From: an uncultured Oscillospiraceae bacterium
Lineage (GTDB): Bacteria; Bacillota; Clostridia; Oscillospirales; Acutalibacteraceae
DNA: 6,539 nucleotides
Direction of reading: 5' to 3'
Assembly (NCBI GenBank): GCA_902490145.1
Contig: CABUCT010000071.1
Location: 1-6,539, forward strand
The first letter of the stretch is position 1, and every line of letters starts with the position of its first letter. Shown here in pieces: positions 1 to 5,654 of this stretch. Both the position numbers and the translations under genes were made by a program. The notes under the pieces were generated by a model, which was given only the letters and a program-made list of their open reading frames with translations, did not search any database and was not told where the DNA came from.

Positions 1-281
1 AAACGGCTTAATTTCGGCGATTTTCGGCTTGTCGTCACCCGCAGGCGTTAAGACTTGCGGCTTTCTCCGCACGCAAAATTGCTCAAAATTCCTCTCGTTT
101 TAGGTCGAAGAATATTAAAGAGGCGGATTTTTGTCTGTGTGCGGCAGTCGGATTGCCGCCTGGTAACGGCAAAACTTTAAGCGGCACAAAACGCAGCTGA
201 TCCTTTAGGATCCTCGAGTATTTTAACAATACAAAGGCGGAAATCCGTCCTTTAAAATCGGGTGCGGATTTGTCGGATTTG
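1..281 (-). repeat. Interspersed repeat, copy A (inverted relative to the copy at the window end)
   Basis: Read on the minus strand, positions 281 to 99 match positions 6356 to 6539 read on the plus strand, at roughly four identical bases in five by eye with a few one-base indels. Shared blocks include GATTTTAAAGGACGGATTTC, TTTTGTGCCGCTTAAAGTTT and AAAAATCCGCCTCTTTAA. Positions 1-98 have no counterpart here only because the other copy is cut by the window end; that they belong to the same repeat is inference. An open frame of 91 codons crosses this copy (83-358, minus), but the same frame is broken by a stop and indels in the other copy, so I treat the element as non-coding. Copy A also carries a small palindrome, GATCCT-TT-AGGATC, near 200-213, which is degenerate in copy B. 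I do not recognise a named family. Confidence 0.8.
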
Positions 282-375
282 CTTAATATATACAGCATCT
301 TTATCAATGTGGGTAATGTATATAACATCCTTAACGGTGTTTCGGATTTTTCAAACATTTCTTTATATTTTGGAG

Positions 376-404
376 TTGTTTTTTGGGTCCGGCGGGTTTA
401 AAAT
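376..404 (+). promoter_or_regulatory. Possible sigma-A-type promoter of cca
   Basis: TTGTTT (376-381) and TAAAAT (399-404) are separated by 17 bases. This would place the transcript start almost exactly on the ATG at 411, giving a message with little or no leader. That fits the absence of a good ribosome binding site before cca. Both hexamers are imperfect and the region is AT-rich, so chance is a real alternative; transcription could also enter from inside or beyond the repeat upstream. Confidence 0.3.
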
Positions 405-410
405 AATAAT

Positions 411-1778
411 ATGAACAGATTTTCAAATTTTAAAATGAATATTCCGCCGTCGGTCGCCACGGTGATGAATCGGCTCGCTGAAGCGGGCTTTGATTGTTAT
501 GCTGTCGGAGGCTGTGTGCGTGACTCGCTTCTTAATAAAAAACCTCATGACTTTGACCTCACGACCTCTGCTACACCCGATCAGATGAAGGCGGTTTTTG
601 CCGATTTTAAAACTGCGGAAACCGGGCTTAAGCTTGGAACCCTCACGGTCATAATTGGCAATGAAAACGTTGAGGTTACCACTTTTCGTGTGGACGGAGC
701 TTATTCTGACAACCGCCATCCAGACAGCGTTAATTTCGCCCGCTCAATTAAAGAAGATCTTTCAAGGCGAGATTTCACGGTGAATGCCTTTGCCTGGTCG
801 CCGGATACAGGGCTTGTTGATGAATTCGGCGGTGTATATGACCTTGAAAACCGTATTATCCGCTGTGTCGGAGATCCCGACAAGAGATTTGCCGAGGATG
901 CTTTGAGGATCATTCGGGGAATTCGTTTTTCATCTGTGTTCGGTTTTGAAGTTGAAGAAAAAACTGCCCAAAGCATGATCAAAAACCGAAGGCTTCTTGA
1001 AAACATTGCGGCAGAGCGAATTTACGCCGAGCTTGTAAAGCTGCTTTGCGGAAAGGGAATTGAAAAAGTGATGTTGGCGTTCCCCAAAATTTTTGCACAG
1101 ATAATTCCTCCGCTGGCTCCATGTATCGGATTTGATCAAAAAAGTCCTTACCACTGTTTCGATATATATGAACACACGGCCATGGCTGTGGCAAATTCAG
1201 ATAACGACCCTGCCGTAAGGCTTGCAGCACTGTTTCACGACATCGGAAAACCTGAAAGCTTTTCCACCGACCAACACGGAGTCGGCCACTTTTACGGGCA
1301 TCCCGATGTTTCGGAAAAAATCGCGGAAGAGATGATGAACACACTTAAAGTCGACAGCAAAACCAAAAGATGCGTAAAAACGCTTGTGAAATATCACGAC
1401 CGTCCGATCGCCCCCGAAAAAAGAGCAGTTAAACGCCTGCTTCTAAAAATCGGAGATGAAAATTTCCGCCGGCTTTTGGGGCTAAAAAAAGGTGATATTC
1501 TTGCACATGCACCTGAGCACCGCGATATTTCAAAACTTAAAAAAATCAGGATACTTCTTGATGAAATCGAATCAGAAAATGAGTGTTTTTCGCTTAAACA
1601 GCTCGCTGTAAACGGTTCGGATATCATAAAAGAGCTTAATATTCCAAGCGATAGACGGGTCGGTGAAATCCTTAATGCTCTGCTGAGCGATGTTGTGGAT
1701 GAAAAGCTTGAAAACTCCCGCGGAGCTTTGCTTGACCGAGCAAAACAGCTCAATGAAAAAAATAAAATTCAGCCATAA
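411..1778 (+). CDS. cca: CCA tRNA nucleotidyltransferase with HD domain
   Basis: Adds or repairs the 3'-terminal CCA of tRNAs from CTP and ATP in the cytoplasm, without a nucleic acid template. It is a class II enzyme of the poly(A) polymerase/CCA-adding family, 455 residues, full length for the HD-fused form common in Clostridia. The head domain has GGCVRD (33-38) and the catalytic pair D47 and D49 in HDFDL. It is followed by EVTTFR (88-93), SRRDFTVNA (118-126) and the base-selecting EDALR (162-166), then RGIRFSSVFGF. An HD-type phosphohydrolase-like domain spans about 245-350, with H255, H276-D277 and a later YHD; in relatives it is linked to 2',3'-cyclic phosphate or phosphatase activity. 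The C-terminal helical part (about 350-450) binds tRNA. The start is uncertain: neither ATG 411 nor in-frame ATG 435 (M9) has a clear Shine-Dalgarno. No operon partner is seen; the next gene is 241 bases away. Confidence 0.96.
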   Translation: MNRFSNFKMNIPPSVATVMNRLAEAGFDCYAVGGCVRDSLLNKKPHDFDLTTSATPDQMKAVFADFKTAETGLKLGTLTVIIGNENVEVTTFRVDGAYSDNRHPDSVNFARSIKEDLSRRDFTVNAFAWSPDTGLVDEFGGVYDLENRIIRCVGDPDKRFAEDALRIIRGIRFSSVFGFEVEEKTAQSMIKNRRLLENIAAERIYAELVKLLCGKGIEKVMLAFPKIFAQIIPPLAPCIGFDQKSPYHCFDIYEHTAMAVANSDNDPAVRLAALFHDIGKPESFSTDQHGVGHFYGHPDVSEKIAEEMMNTLKVDSKTKRCVKTLVKYHDRPIAPEKRAVKRLLLKIGDENFRRLLGLKKGDILAHAPEHRDISKLKKIRILLDEIESENECFSLKQLAVNGSDIIKELNIPSDRRVGEILNALLSDVVDEKLENSRGALLDRAKQLNEKNKIQP

Positions 1779-1828
1779 AGGTAAGCTGGCGAGGGGAAAC
1801 CAGGCCGTCAGAGGTGTATTGTATTGTT

Positions 1829-1865
1829 TATACAAAAACACAATTGAATTTTTGTGTGTATTTTT
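1829..1865 (+). terminator. Weak candidate terminator after cca
   Basis: TATACAAAAA (1829-1838) can pair with TTTTTGTGTG (1849-1858), including two G-U pairs, around a 10-base loop, followed by TATTTTT. The stem is AT-rich and would be weak. It directly precedes the promoter of the next gene and may only partly stop transcription from cca. Confidence 0.35.
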
Positions 1866-1876
1866 CGGTTGTTATA

Positions 1877-1885
1877 TGCTATAAT
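1877..1885 (+). promoter_or_regulatory. Extended -10 promoter element of the NSS transporter gene
   Basis: TGCTATAAT is a perfect extended -10 (TG-N-TATAAT), with the hexamer at 1880-1885. No good -35 lies at 16-18 bases: TTGTGT at 1852-1857 is too far, and GTATTT at 1858-1863 is weak. That is typical for promoters relying on the extended -10. The start site would fall near 1892, giving a leader of about 125-130 bases before the TTG start at 2020. Confidence 0.65.
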
Positions 1886-1893
1886 GACAAAAA

Positions 1894-1989
1894 TGTGGCT
1901 GCAGGCGATGCTTTAACATTTTCATTCAGACTTCTTTTGTAATTGTTTTGCCGACAGGGAAGTTTTGCAGTAATGATATTGCAGCCATA
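1894..1989 (+). promoter_or_regulatory. Foldable 5' leader of the transporter gene, unclassified
   Basis: TGGCTGCA (1896-1903) is exactly complementary to TGCAGCCA (1980-1987), and two further pairs (one G-U) extend the helix outward. This closing stem begins at the predicted transcript start and ends about 17 bases before the ribosome binding site. Inside it, AGACTTCTTT (1928-1937) pairs with AGGGAAGTTT (1956-1965), including G-U pairs, giving a nested hairpin with an 18-base loop. The layout, a stem closing over a smaller hairpin just ahead of a transporter gene, resembles a riboswitch or attenuator. I do not recognise a known class such as glycine, T-box, THF or cyclic di-GMP. Chance pairing in AT-rich DNA is possible. 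Confidence 0.35.
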
Positions 1990-2019
1990 AGAATAAATTT
2001 TTTATGAGGAGATGTGTTT

Positions 2020-3390
2020 TTGGAAAGAGAAAAGCTTAAATCACGATTAGGATTTATCCTGCTTTCTGCCGGCTGTGCAATCGGAATCGGGAATGTGTGG
2101 AAGTTTCCTTATGTCACCGGTCAGGGAGGCGGCGGTGCATTCGTCCTTTTTTATATATTGTTTTTAATCATACTCGGTCTGCCGATCATGTGCATGGAAT
2201 TTGCGGTGGGAAGAGCAAGCCAGAAGTGTCCGGTAAAAGCATATCAGGTTCTTGAACGCAAGGGTCAAAAATGGCATGTTCACGGTTATCTGACCCTTAT
2301 CGGATGTTATCTGCTCATGATGTTTTATACTACCGTTGCGGGTTGGATGCTTCACTATTTTTACTTAACGGCATCAGGAAAACTAACCGGCCTTAATTCC
2401 GAGGCAGTTTCAAAAGAGTTTTCAAGCATGCTTTCAAAACCCGGTACCATGACATTTTGCATGGTTCTTGTCGTAGTTATCTGCATTGCTGTTTGCATTG
2501 CAGGACTTCAAAGCGGACTTGAGCGAATTACAAAAATAATGATGATTGCTCTTTTGGCAATCATGGTCATTCTTGCAATCAACAGCTTATTTATGCCGGG
2601 AGCAAAAGAGGGTCTTAAATTTTATCTTGTTCCTGATTTCAACAGAATGAAAGACGTTGGAATAATCAACACGCTTGTTACCGCTATGAATCAGGCCTTT
2701 TTTACCTTAAGTCTCGGCATTGGTGCCATGGCAATATTCGGAAGCTATATTGATAAGGAACACTCCCTTCTTGGTGAATCGGTAAGAGTTGTGCTGCTTG
2801 ACACGTTTGTTGCGATAACCGCCGGACTTATTATCTTCCCCGCCTGTTTCACCTATAATGTTGATCAGACGTCCGGTCCGAATTTGATTTTTATCACTCT
2901 TCCGAACATTTTTGCAAACATGCCGATGGGACGATTATGGGGAAGCTTGTTCTTCCTGTTCATGGCATTTGCCGCCTTGTCCACCGTTTTGGCTGTTTTT
3001 GAAAACATTATCTGCTGCGGCATGGAGCTTTTCGGACTCAGCAGAAAAAAATCCGGCCTTATAAATCTTGTGCTTATTACGATACTTTCTCTTCCGTGTA
3101 TTCTTGGATTCAATCATTGGAGCTTTAGTGGATTTAAAATATTCGGCGGAACAATTATGGATCTTGAGGATTTCCTTGTCAGCAACATTTTCCTGCCCTT
3201 GGGATCGCTTGTGTACCTGATGTTTTGTGTTACAAAATACGGCTGGGGCTGGAACAACTTTAAAAAAGAGGCTAACACCGGCGAGGGACTTAAAATGCAT
3301 GATTGGATGCGGATGTATCTCACTTATATACTGCCGATTATAGTTTTGTTTATCTTTGGTTTCGGTATATATGATAAATTTTCCGGATAG
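2020..3390 (+). CDS. Sodium-dependent transporter, NSS/SNF family
   Basis: Inner-membrane symporter that probably imports an amino acid with Na+. The substrate cannot be read from sequence; characterised bacterial relatives include LeuT, MhsT and Tyt1. With the TTG start it has 456 residues and about 11 membrane helices, as in Tyt1 and MhsT, one fewer than LeuT. TM1 (about 10-31) has the RLGF entry and the unwound AIGIGN, with N25 matching LeuT N27 of the Na1 site and R3 matching the inner-gate R5. K28 replaces the outer-gate Arg. Y103 in TM3 matches LeuT Y108. TM6 has FFTLSLGIG (227-235), including T229 and S231. TM7 D261 aligns ungapped with LeuT N286. TM8 S321-T322 match the Na2 residues T354-S355. 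AGGAG at 2007-2011 sits 8 bases before TTG 2020 but only 2 before an in-frame GTG at 2014, so TTG is preferred. It appears to be a single-gene unit. Confidence 0.95.
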   Translation: MEREKLKSRLGFILLSAGCAIGIGNVWKFPYVTGQGGGGAFVLFYILFLIILGLPIMCMEFAVGRASQKCPVKAYQVLERKGQKWHVHGYLTLIGCYLLMMFYTTVAGWMLHYFYLTASGKLTGLNSEAVSKEFSSMLSKPGTMTFCMVLVVVICIAVCIAGLQSGLERITKIMMIALLAIMVILAINSLFMPGAKEGLKFYLVPDFNRMKDVGIINTLVTAMNQAFFTLSLGIGAMAIFGSYIDKEHSLLGESVRVVLLDTFVAITAGLIIFPACFTYNVDQTSGPNLIFITLPNIFANMPMGRLWGSLFFLFMAFAALSTVLAVFENIICCGMELFGLSRKKSGLINLVLITILSLPCILGFNHWSFSGFKIFGGTIMDLEDFLVSNIFLPLGSLVYLMFCVTKYGWGWNNFKKEANTGEGLKMHDWMRMYLTYILPIIVLFIFGFGIYDKFSG

Positions 3391-3395
3391 GTAAT

Positions 3396-3419
3396 AAGAC
3401 ACGAAATGTTTTCTGTCTT
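3396..3419 (+). other. Stem-loop just after the transporter stop codon
   Basis: AAGACA (3396-3401) pairs with TGTCTT (3414-3419), and inside it GAAA (3403-3406) pairs with TTTC (3410-3413), leaving one bulged C and a three-base loop. There is no proper T tract after it, so it is more likely an mRNA 3'-end stabilising hairpin or a weak pause site than a terminator. The real terminator lies about 45 bases downstream. Confidence 0.5.
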
Positions 3420-3460
3420 TGGCACTTTTATTAACAGCTTGATCTTAAAATATTGCAAGA

Positions 3461-3501
3461 AACGCTCCTGTGGCAAAACAAGTTACCGCAGGAGCGTTTT
3501 T
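3461..3501 (+). terminator. Intrinsic terminator of the NSS transporter gene, possibly bidirectional
   Basis: CGCTCCTGTGG (3463-3473) pairs with CCGCAGGAGCG (3486-3496), with one G-U pair and a 12-base loop, followed by five Ts. Two As on the left arm extend the stem into the T tract. On the minus strand the same stem is followed by TTTCTTG, so it could also have ended the minus-strand gene whose remnant stops at 3512. Confidence 0.88.
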
Positions 3502-3511
3502 ATGTTGTTAT

Positions 3512-3655
3512 TTAAGCAGGAGCACAGATAACAAGTTTTGAATTCAAAGCGTTGACAGCTTCGTCTTTAGGGTTTGCAAATTTAATAAATGCCGTCCGCC
3601 TATCATGAGGGTGACTGTCAGCAGTATTTATCGATCGGGTTTTTATCTCCGGTGC
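3512..3655 (-). pseudogene. Probable C-terminal remnant of an unidentified minus-strand gene
   Basis: Minus-strand frame of 47 codons ending in TAA at 3512-3514 and bounded upstream by a stop at 3656-3658. It has no ATG, GTG or TTG start inside. Its last 33 residues have a protein-like composition, with a stretch reading FIKFANPKDEAVNALNS, and end in VICAPA. The upstream minus-strand DNA to 3919 shows no continuation in any one frame. The position is what a convergent gene would occupy: its stop lies 11 bases from the terminator it would have shared with the transporter gene. I do not recognise the family. The alternative is a chance open frame of modest length. Confidence 0.35.
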
Positions 3656-3842
3656 TTAAGCAAAGTCGACAGATGCACAGTGTGCACTTATAAGATGCTG
3701 ATGCAGGCAAAAATCTTATTTTGTCACGCTGCTTTCAATAATTGTAACAAGCTTCCTCGGTTCTCAATTGTGCGGTTGGACAGCAGAATTCGCATCTGTA
3801 CCTTGAATCTTGCTTGAAATGGGTGAAATTAACCCCATAGTT

Positions 3843-3867
3843 TAAAAAATAACTGAAACAGTTATAT
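3843..3867 (-). terminator. Candidate intrinsic terminator of the XRE/membrane regulator gene
   Basis: Read on the minus strand, ATAACTG-TTT-CAGTTAT (3865-3849) is a perfect 7-bp stem with a 3-base loop, followed by a run of Ts (the As at 3844-3849). It lies about 55 bases past the regulator stop codon. The stem is AT-rich and so only moderately strong. A second hairpin, ATGGG (3819-3823) with CCCAT (3834-3838), follows it and may help. Confidence 0.55.
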
Positions 3868-3919
3868 TTTCGTGTGTGAAACAATTCTTGTTTGGCTGTC
3901 CGATCAATTTCGATTCATG

Positions 3920-4921
3920 TTAAAACATAAAAGTAAACGAGCCATATATACAAAGGAGGGCCGTCATTATAATACCTGCTATGATATTCTTTTTATATTT
4001 ATATCCTTTCGATTTTAACACAAAGCCATAAACTGTTGACGAAACAGGAATGGGTGTTATTAAGAAAAACAACCACATATTTTCTATAAACAAATTGTTT
4101 ACACTTGATACCTTATTTACTAAAACTATTGAAATGAATATTGAAAGCAATGAAGCGATAAATAAAACATCTGAAATTGTTTTCCACTTATTGAGCGTGG
4201 GATTTTGAAAAATTTTTGTCGGATTTTTATACATATAAGAATAAAATGCGGAGTTTTCTCTCAGATCACTTTTCCGCACGATAAACAATTGTCCACCACA
4301 TTGAAAAATAAGCCATTTATCAAGCATGTTAATGTTCTCTATGTCCGTAAAATAGCGTTTTGATTCATGTATCTTTTCATCGTTTCTGTATATATTGATA
4401 GTTATATAATTATCAAAAAGTTTATATTCATAGGTTAATTTACAAATTCGTTCAATAAAGGTTTTCCAATTCTTGTTGTATACACGAATCCCTTTAATAT
4501 GAAAAATCGAACCAATAAAAAGGGCTCCGAACGCATATCCAATCATAATATCCGGTGAAGAAGATGCGACAAAATAAAAAAGCAATAAAATTGAAGTCAG
4601 TATAAAAACAACAGGCTTTTTACAAGCAGACTTTCGCTGCAAATCGAAAATTTGATTCAGCTCGGTTTTATCAAAGTTAAATTTATATGATTCATTCGGC
4701 TCATCTTGTGCAATTTGCGTTTTATTTTCGTCCCCTAATATTTCATCAATCGAAACCCCAAATACTTTTTTCAGTCTCATTAAATTATCGATTGTCGGAA
4801 TTGTCTGATCTTCCTCCCAAAGGCTGATGGTCTGTCTGCTTACAAGCAGCTTTTGCCCAAGCTCCTCCTGTGACATTTTAAGGCTTTTTCTGTATTTTTG
4901 AATATTTTCACCAACGGTCAT
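3920..4921 (-). CDS. XRE-family HTH regulator fused to a five-helix membrane domain (YcxB-like segment)
   Basis: Predicted membrane-anchored DNA-binding protein of 333 residues. Residues 4-58 form an XRE/Cro-type helix-turn-helix: QKYRKSLKMSQEELGQKL, then recognition helix SRQTISLWE (28-36), ending in FGVSIDEILGD. A polar linker leads to two membrane helices (about 103-120 and 125-142). A soluble stretch of about 100 residues follows (145-245), rich in aromatic and beta-type sequence; its pattern, ending FIVRKSDL, resembles YcxB-like domains (PF14317), which is inference. Three more helices close the protein (about 249-268, 280-298, 310-330). The start is ATG 4921, with AGGAGG 8 bases upstream. 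An in-frame GTG at 4948 abuts the -10 box and cannot be used. A palindrome over the -35 region suggests self-regulation. The gene is more AT-rich than cca and stands alone. Signal sensed and targets are unknown. Confidence 0.92.
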   Translation of the reverse strand: MTVGENIQKYRKSLKMSQEELGQKLLVSRQTISLWEEDQTIPTIDNLMRLKKVFGVSIDEILGDENKTQIAQDEPNESYKFNFDKTELNQIFDLQRKSACKKPVVFILTSILLLFYFVASSSPDIMIGYAFGALFIGSIFHIKGIRVYNKNWKTFIERICKLTYEYKLFDNYITINIYRNDEKIHESKRYFTDIENINMLDKWLIFQCGGQLFIVRKSDLRENSAFYSYMYKNPTKIFQNPTLNKWKTISDVLFIASLLSIFISIVLVNKVSSVNNLFIENMWLFFLITPIPVSSTVYGFVLKSKGYKYKKNIIAGIIMTALLCIYGSFTFMF

Positions 4922-4948
4922 AAAAATCGCCTCCTTCTTTGTGTCCAC

Positions 4949-4976
4949 ATTATAACAGATATTTACAAAAAGTAAA
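4949..4976 (-). promoter_or_regulatory. Promoter and putative operator of the XRE/membrane regulator
   Basis: On the minus strand, TTTACT (4976-4971) and a perfect TATAAT (4954-4949) are 16 bases apart, placing the transcript start near 4942. The leader is about 20 bases and contains the AAGGAGG site. A 15-base palindrome, TTTAC-N5-GTAAA (4962-4976), covers the -35 and the start of the spacer, a position where a bound HTH dimer would block RNA polymerase. Autorepression is inference from this placement. Confidence 0.65.
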
Positions 4977-5297
4977 CTCCCTTATTCCTTGATTTTGTCA
5001 AGTGCCGCTTAACAAAGCATTTTTATGTCTGAAATTTAGTTCGACTTTTCCTCAAATGAAAAAATGTAAACAGGGGTATTTTTACCATTGTTTGGATCTG
5101 AAAAGAATTGTAACTGAGAAGCTTTCCGGACTTATCGCGTCGGCATCTATTTTGATATTCAACAATGATCAGGATACACAAAAGTATGCTGCACGTAAAT
5201 AGAACAGTTTTCCTGTCAGGGGTACTATTCTAAGATTTGAAGGAATTTTATATTTAATTTGAACGAAAAACACTCTCGATAATGGTTTATTGTTTAA

Positions 5298-5325
5298 TTG
5301 TGGGAATATTTAATTAGCTTATAAT
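5298..5325 (+). promoter_or_regulatory. Candidate promoter far upstream of the DUF305 gene
   Basis: TTGTGG (5298-5303) and a perfect TATAAT (5320-5325) lie 16 bases apart. Transcription would begin near 5332, giving either a leader of about 320 bases for the DUF305 gene or a separate small RNA. AT-rich surroundings make a chance TATAAT possible. No better promoter was found closer to 5655. Confidence 0.35.
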
Positions 5326-5379
5326 TTTTTATCATGTCCCGTGCCGATAACCCGGAGAGTTGTAAAAAGGTGCAGTTGG

Positions 5380-5421
5380 TGTTTGGTAAATGACTTTTCG
5401 AGCAGAAAAGACACACAAACA
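5380..5421 (+). other. Imperfect hairpin in the DUF305 upstream region
   Basis: CTTTTC (5394-5399) pairs with GAAAAG (5405-5410) around a 5-base loop. TG/CA pairs extend it past an A-A mismatch, and TGTTTG (5380-5385) can pair with CAAACA (5416-5421) further out. There is no T tract on either side, so it is not a terminator. It could be part of a structured leader or small RNA started at the TATAAT at 5320. Confidence 0.3.
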
Positions 5422-5654
5422 AGGATGTATTGTGACAAGGATCGGCGAACATTCACTTAAAACTGCATTTAATTAATCGTATCGTCCGGATAGTACAAAG
5501 TAAATCTGAATTTATTGCATTTTCATTTATAATAAAATTAAAAAACAGATTCTATTGAATCAAATATTGTATTCTGGTCTTTACTATTACGTATTTGGGA
5601 TTTCATCATAGAATAATTATGTAAATCAAATTATCAGAAAAGGAGGTAAACGGA

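Larger units (their letters stand above)
3502..3919. other. Gene-poor stretch between transporter and regulator
   Basis: About 420 bases with no intact gene. It holds the minus-strand remnant at 3512-3655, a small near-palindrome TGCAC-AGT-GTGCA around 3675, and two hairpins near the right end at 3819-3838 and 3849-3865. A 70-codon plus-strand frame at 3605-3817 lacks a ribosome binding site and is not supported. Confidence 0.6.
4977..5654. other. Long gene-poor spacer between divergent regulator and DUF305 genes
   Basis: About 680 bases without a supported gene. A 66-codon plus-strand frame (5002-5202) starts without a ribosome binding site and shows no recognisable motif. Around 5298-5325 there is a promoter-like pair, followed by a locally more GC-rich patch (about 5334-5450) with a hairpin. 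From about 5460 to 5640 the DNA is strongly AT-rich and I see nothing clear in it beyond the ribosome binding site of the next gene at 5641-5646. Confidence 0.6.

Noticed and set aside
83..358. Minus-strand 91-codon open frame with an ATG start
   Set aside because: It lies mostly inside the repeat. The matching frame in the second copy is interrupted by a stop and indels, and no Shine-Dalgarno precedes the ATG.
3605..3817. Plus-strand 70-codon open frame
   Set aside because: It has no ribosome binding site and no recognisable motif, and it overlaps the better-looking minus-strand remnant.
4919..4948. Upstream GTG start (4948) for the XRE regulator
   Set aside because: The GTG directly abuts the -10 box and would lie before the transcript start. 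ATG 4921 has AGGAGG at the right distance.
4981..5010. TTGACA on the minus strand near 4996-5001, as a second promoter for the regulator
   Set aside because: No acceptable -10 lies at 16-18 bases from it; the TTTACT/TATAAT pair nearer the gene is better.
5002..5202. Plus-strand 66-codon open frame
   Set aside because: It has no ribosome binding site, motif or promoter, and an alternative open frame exists on the other strand over the same bases. It could be a decayed gene, but this cannot be supported.
5334..5393. Short ORF starting MSRADNPESC just after a TATAAT
   Set aside because: It is only 19 residues with no Shine-Dalgarno; kept only as a comment on the possible leader RNA.
5294..5452. 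Minus-strand open frame of 52 residues starting MFADPCHNTS
   Set aside because: It has no ribosome binding site and no recognisable similarity, and its length is within chance expectation.
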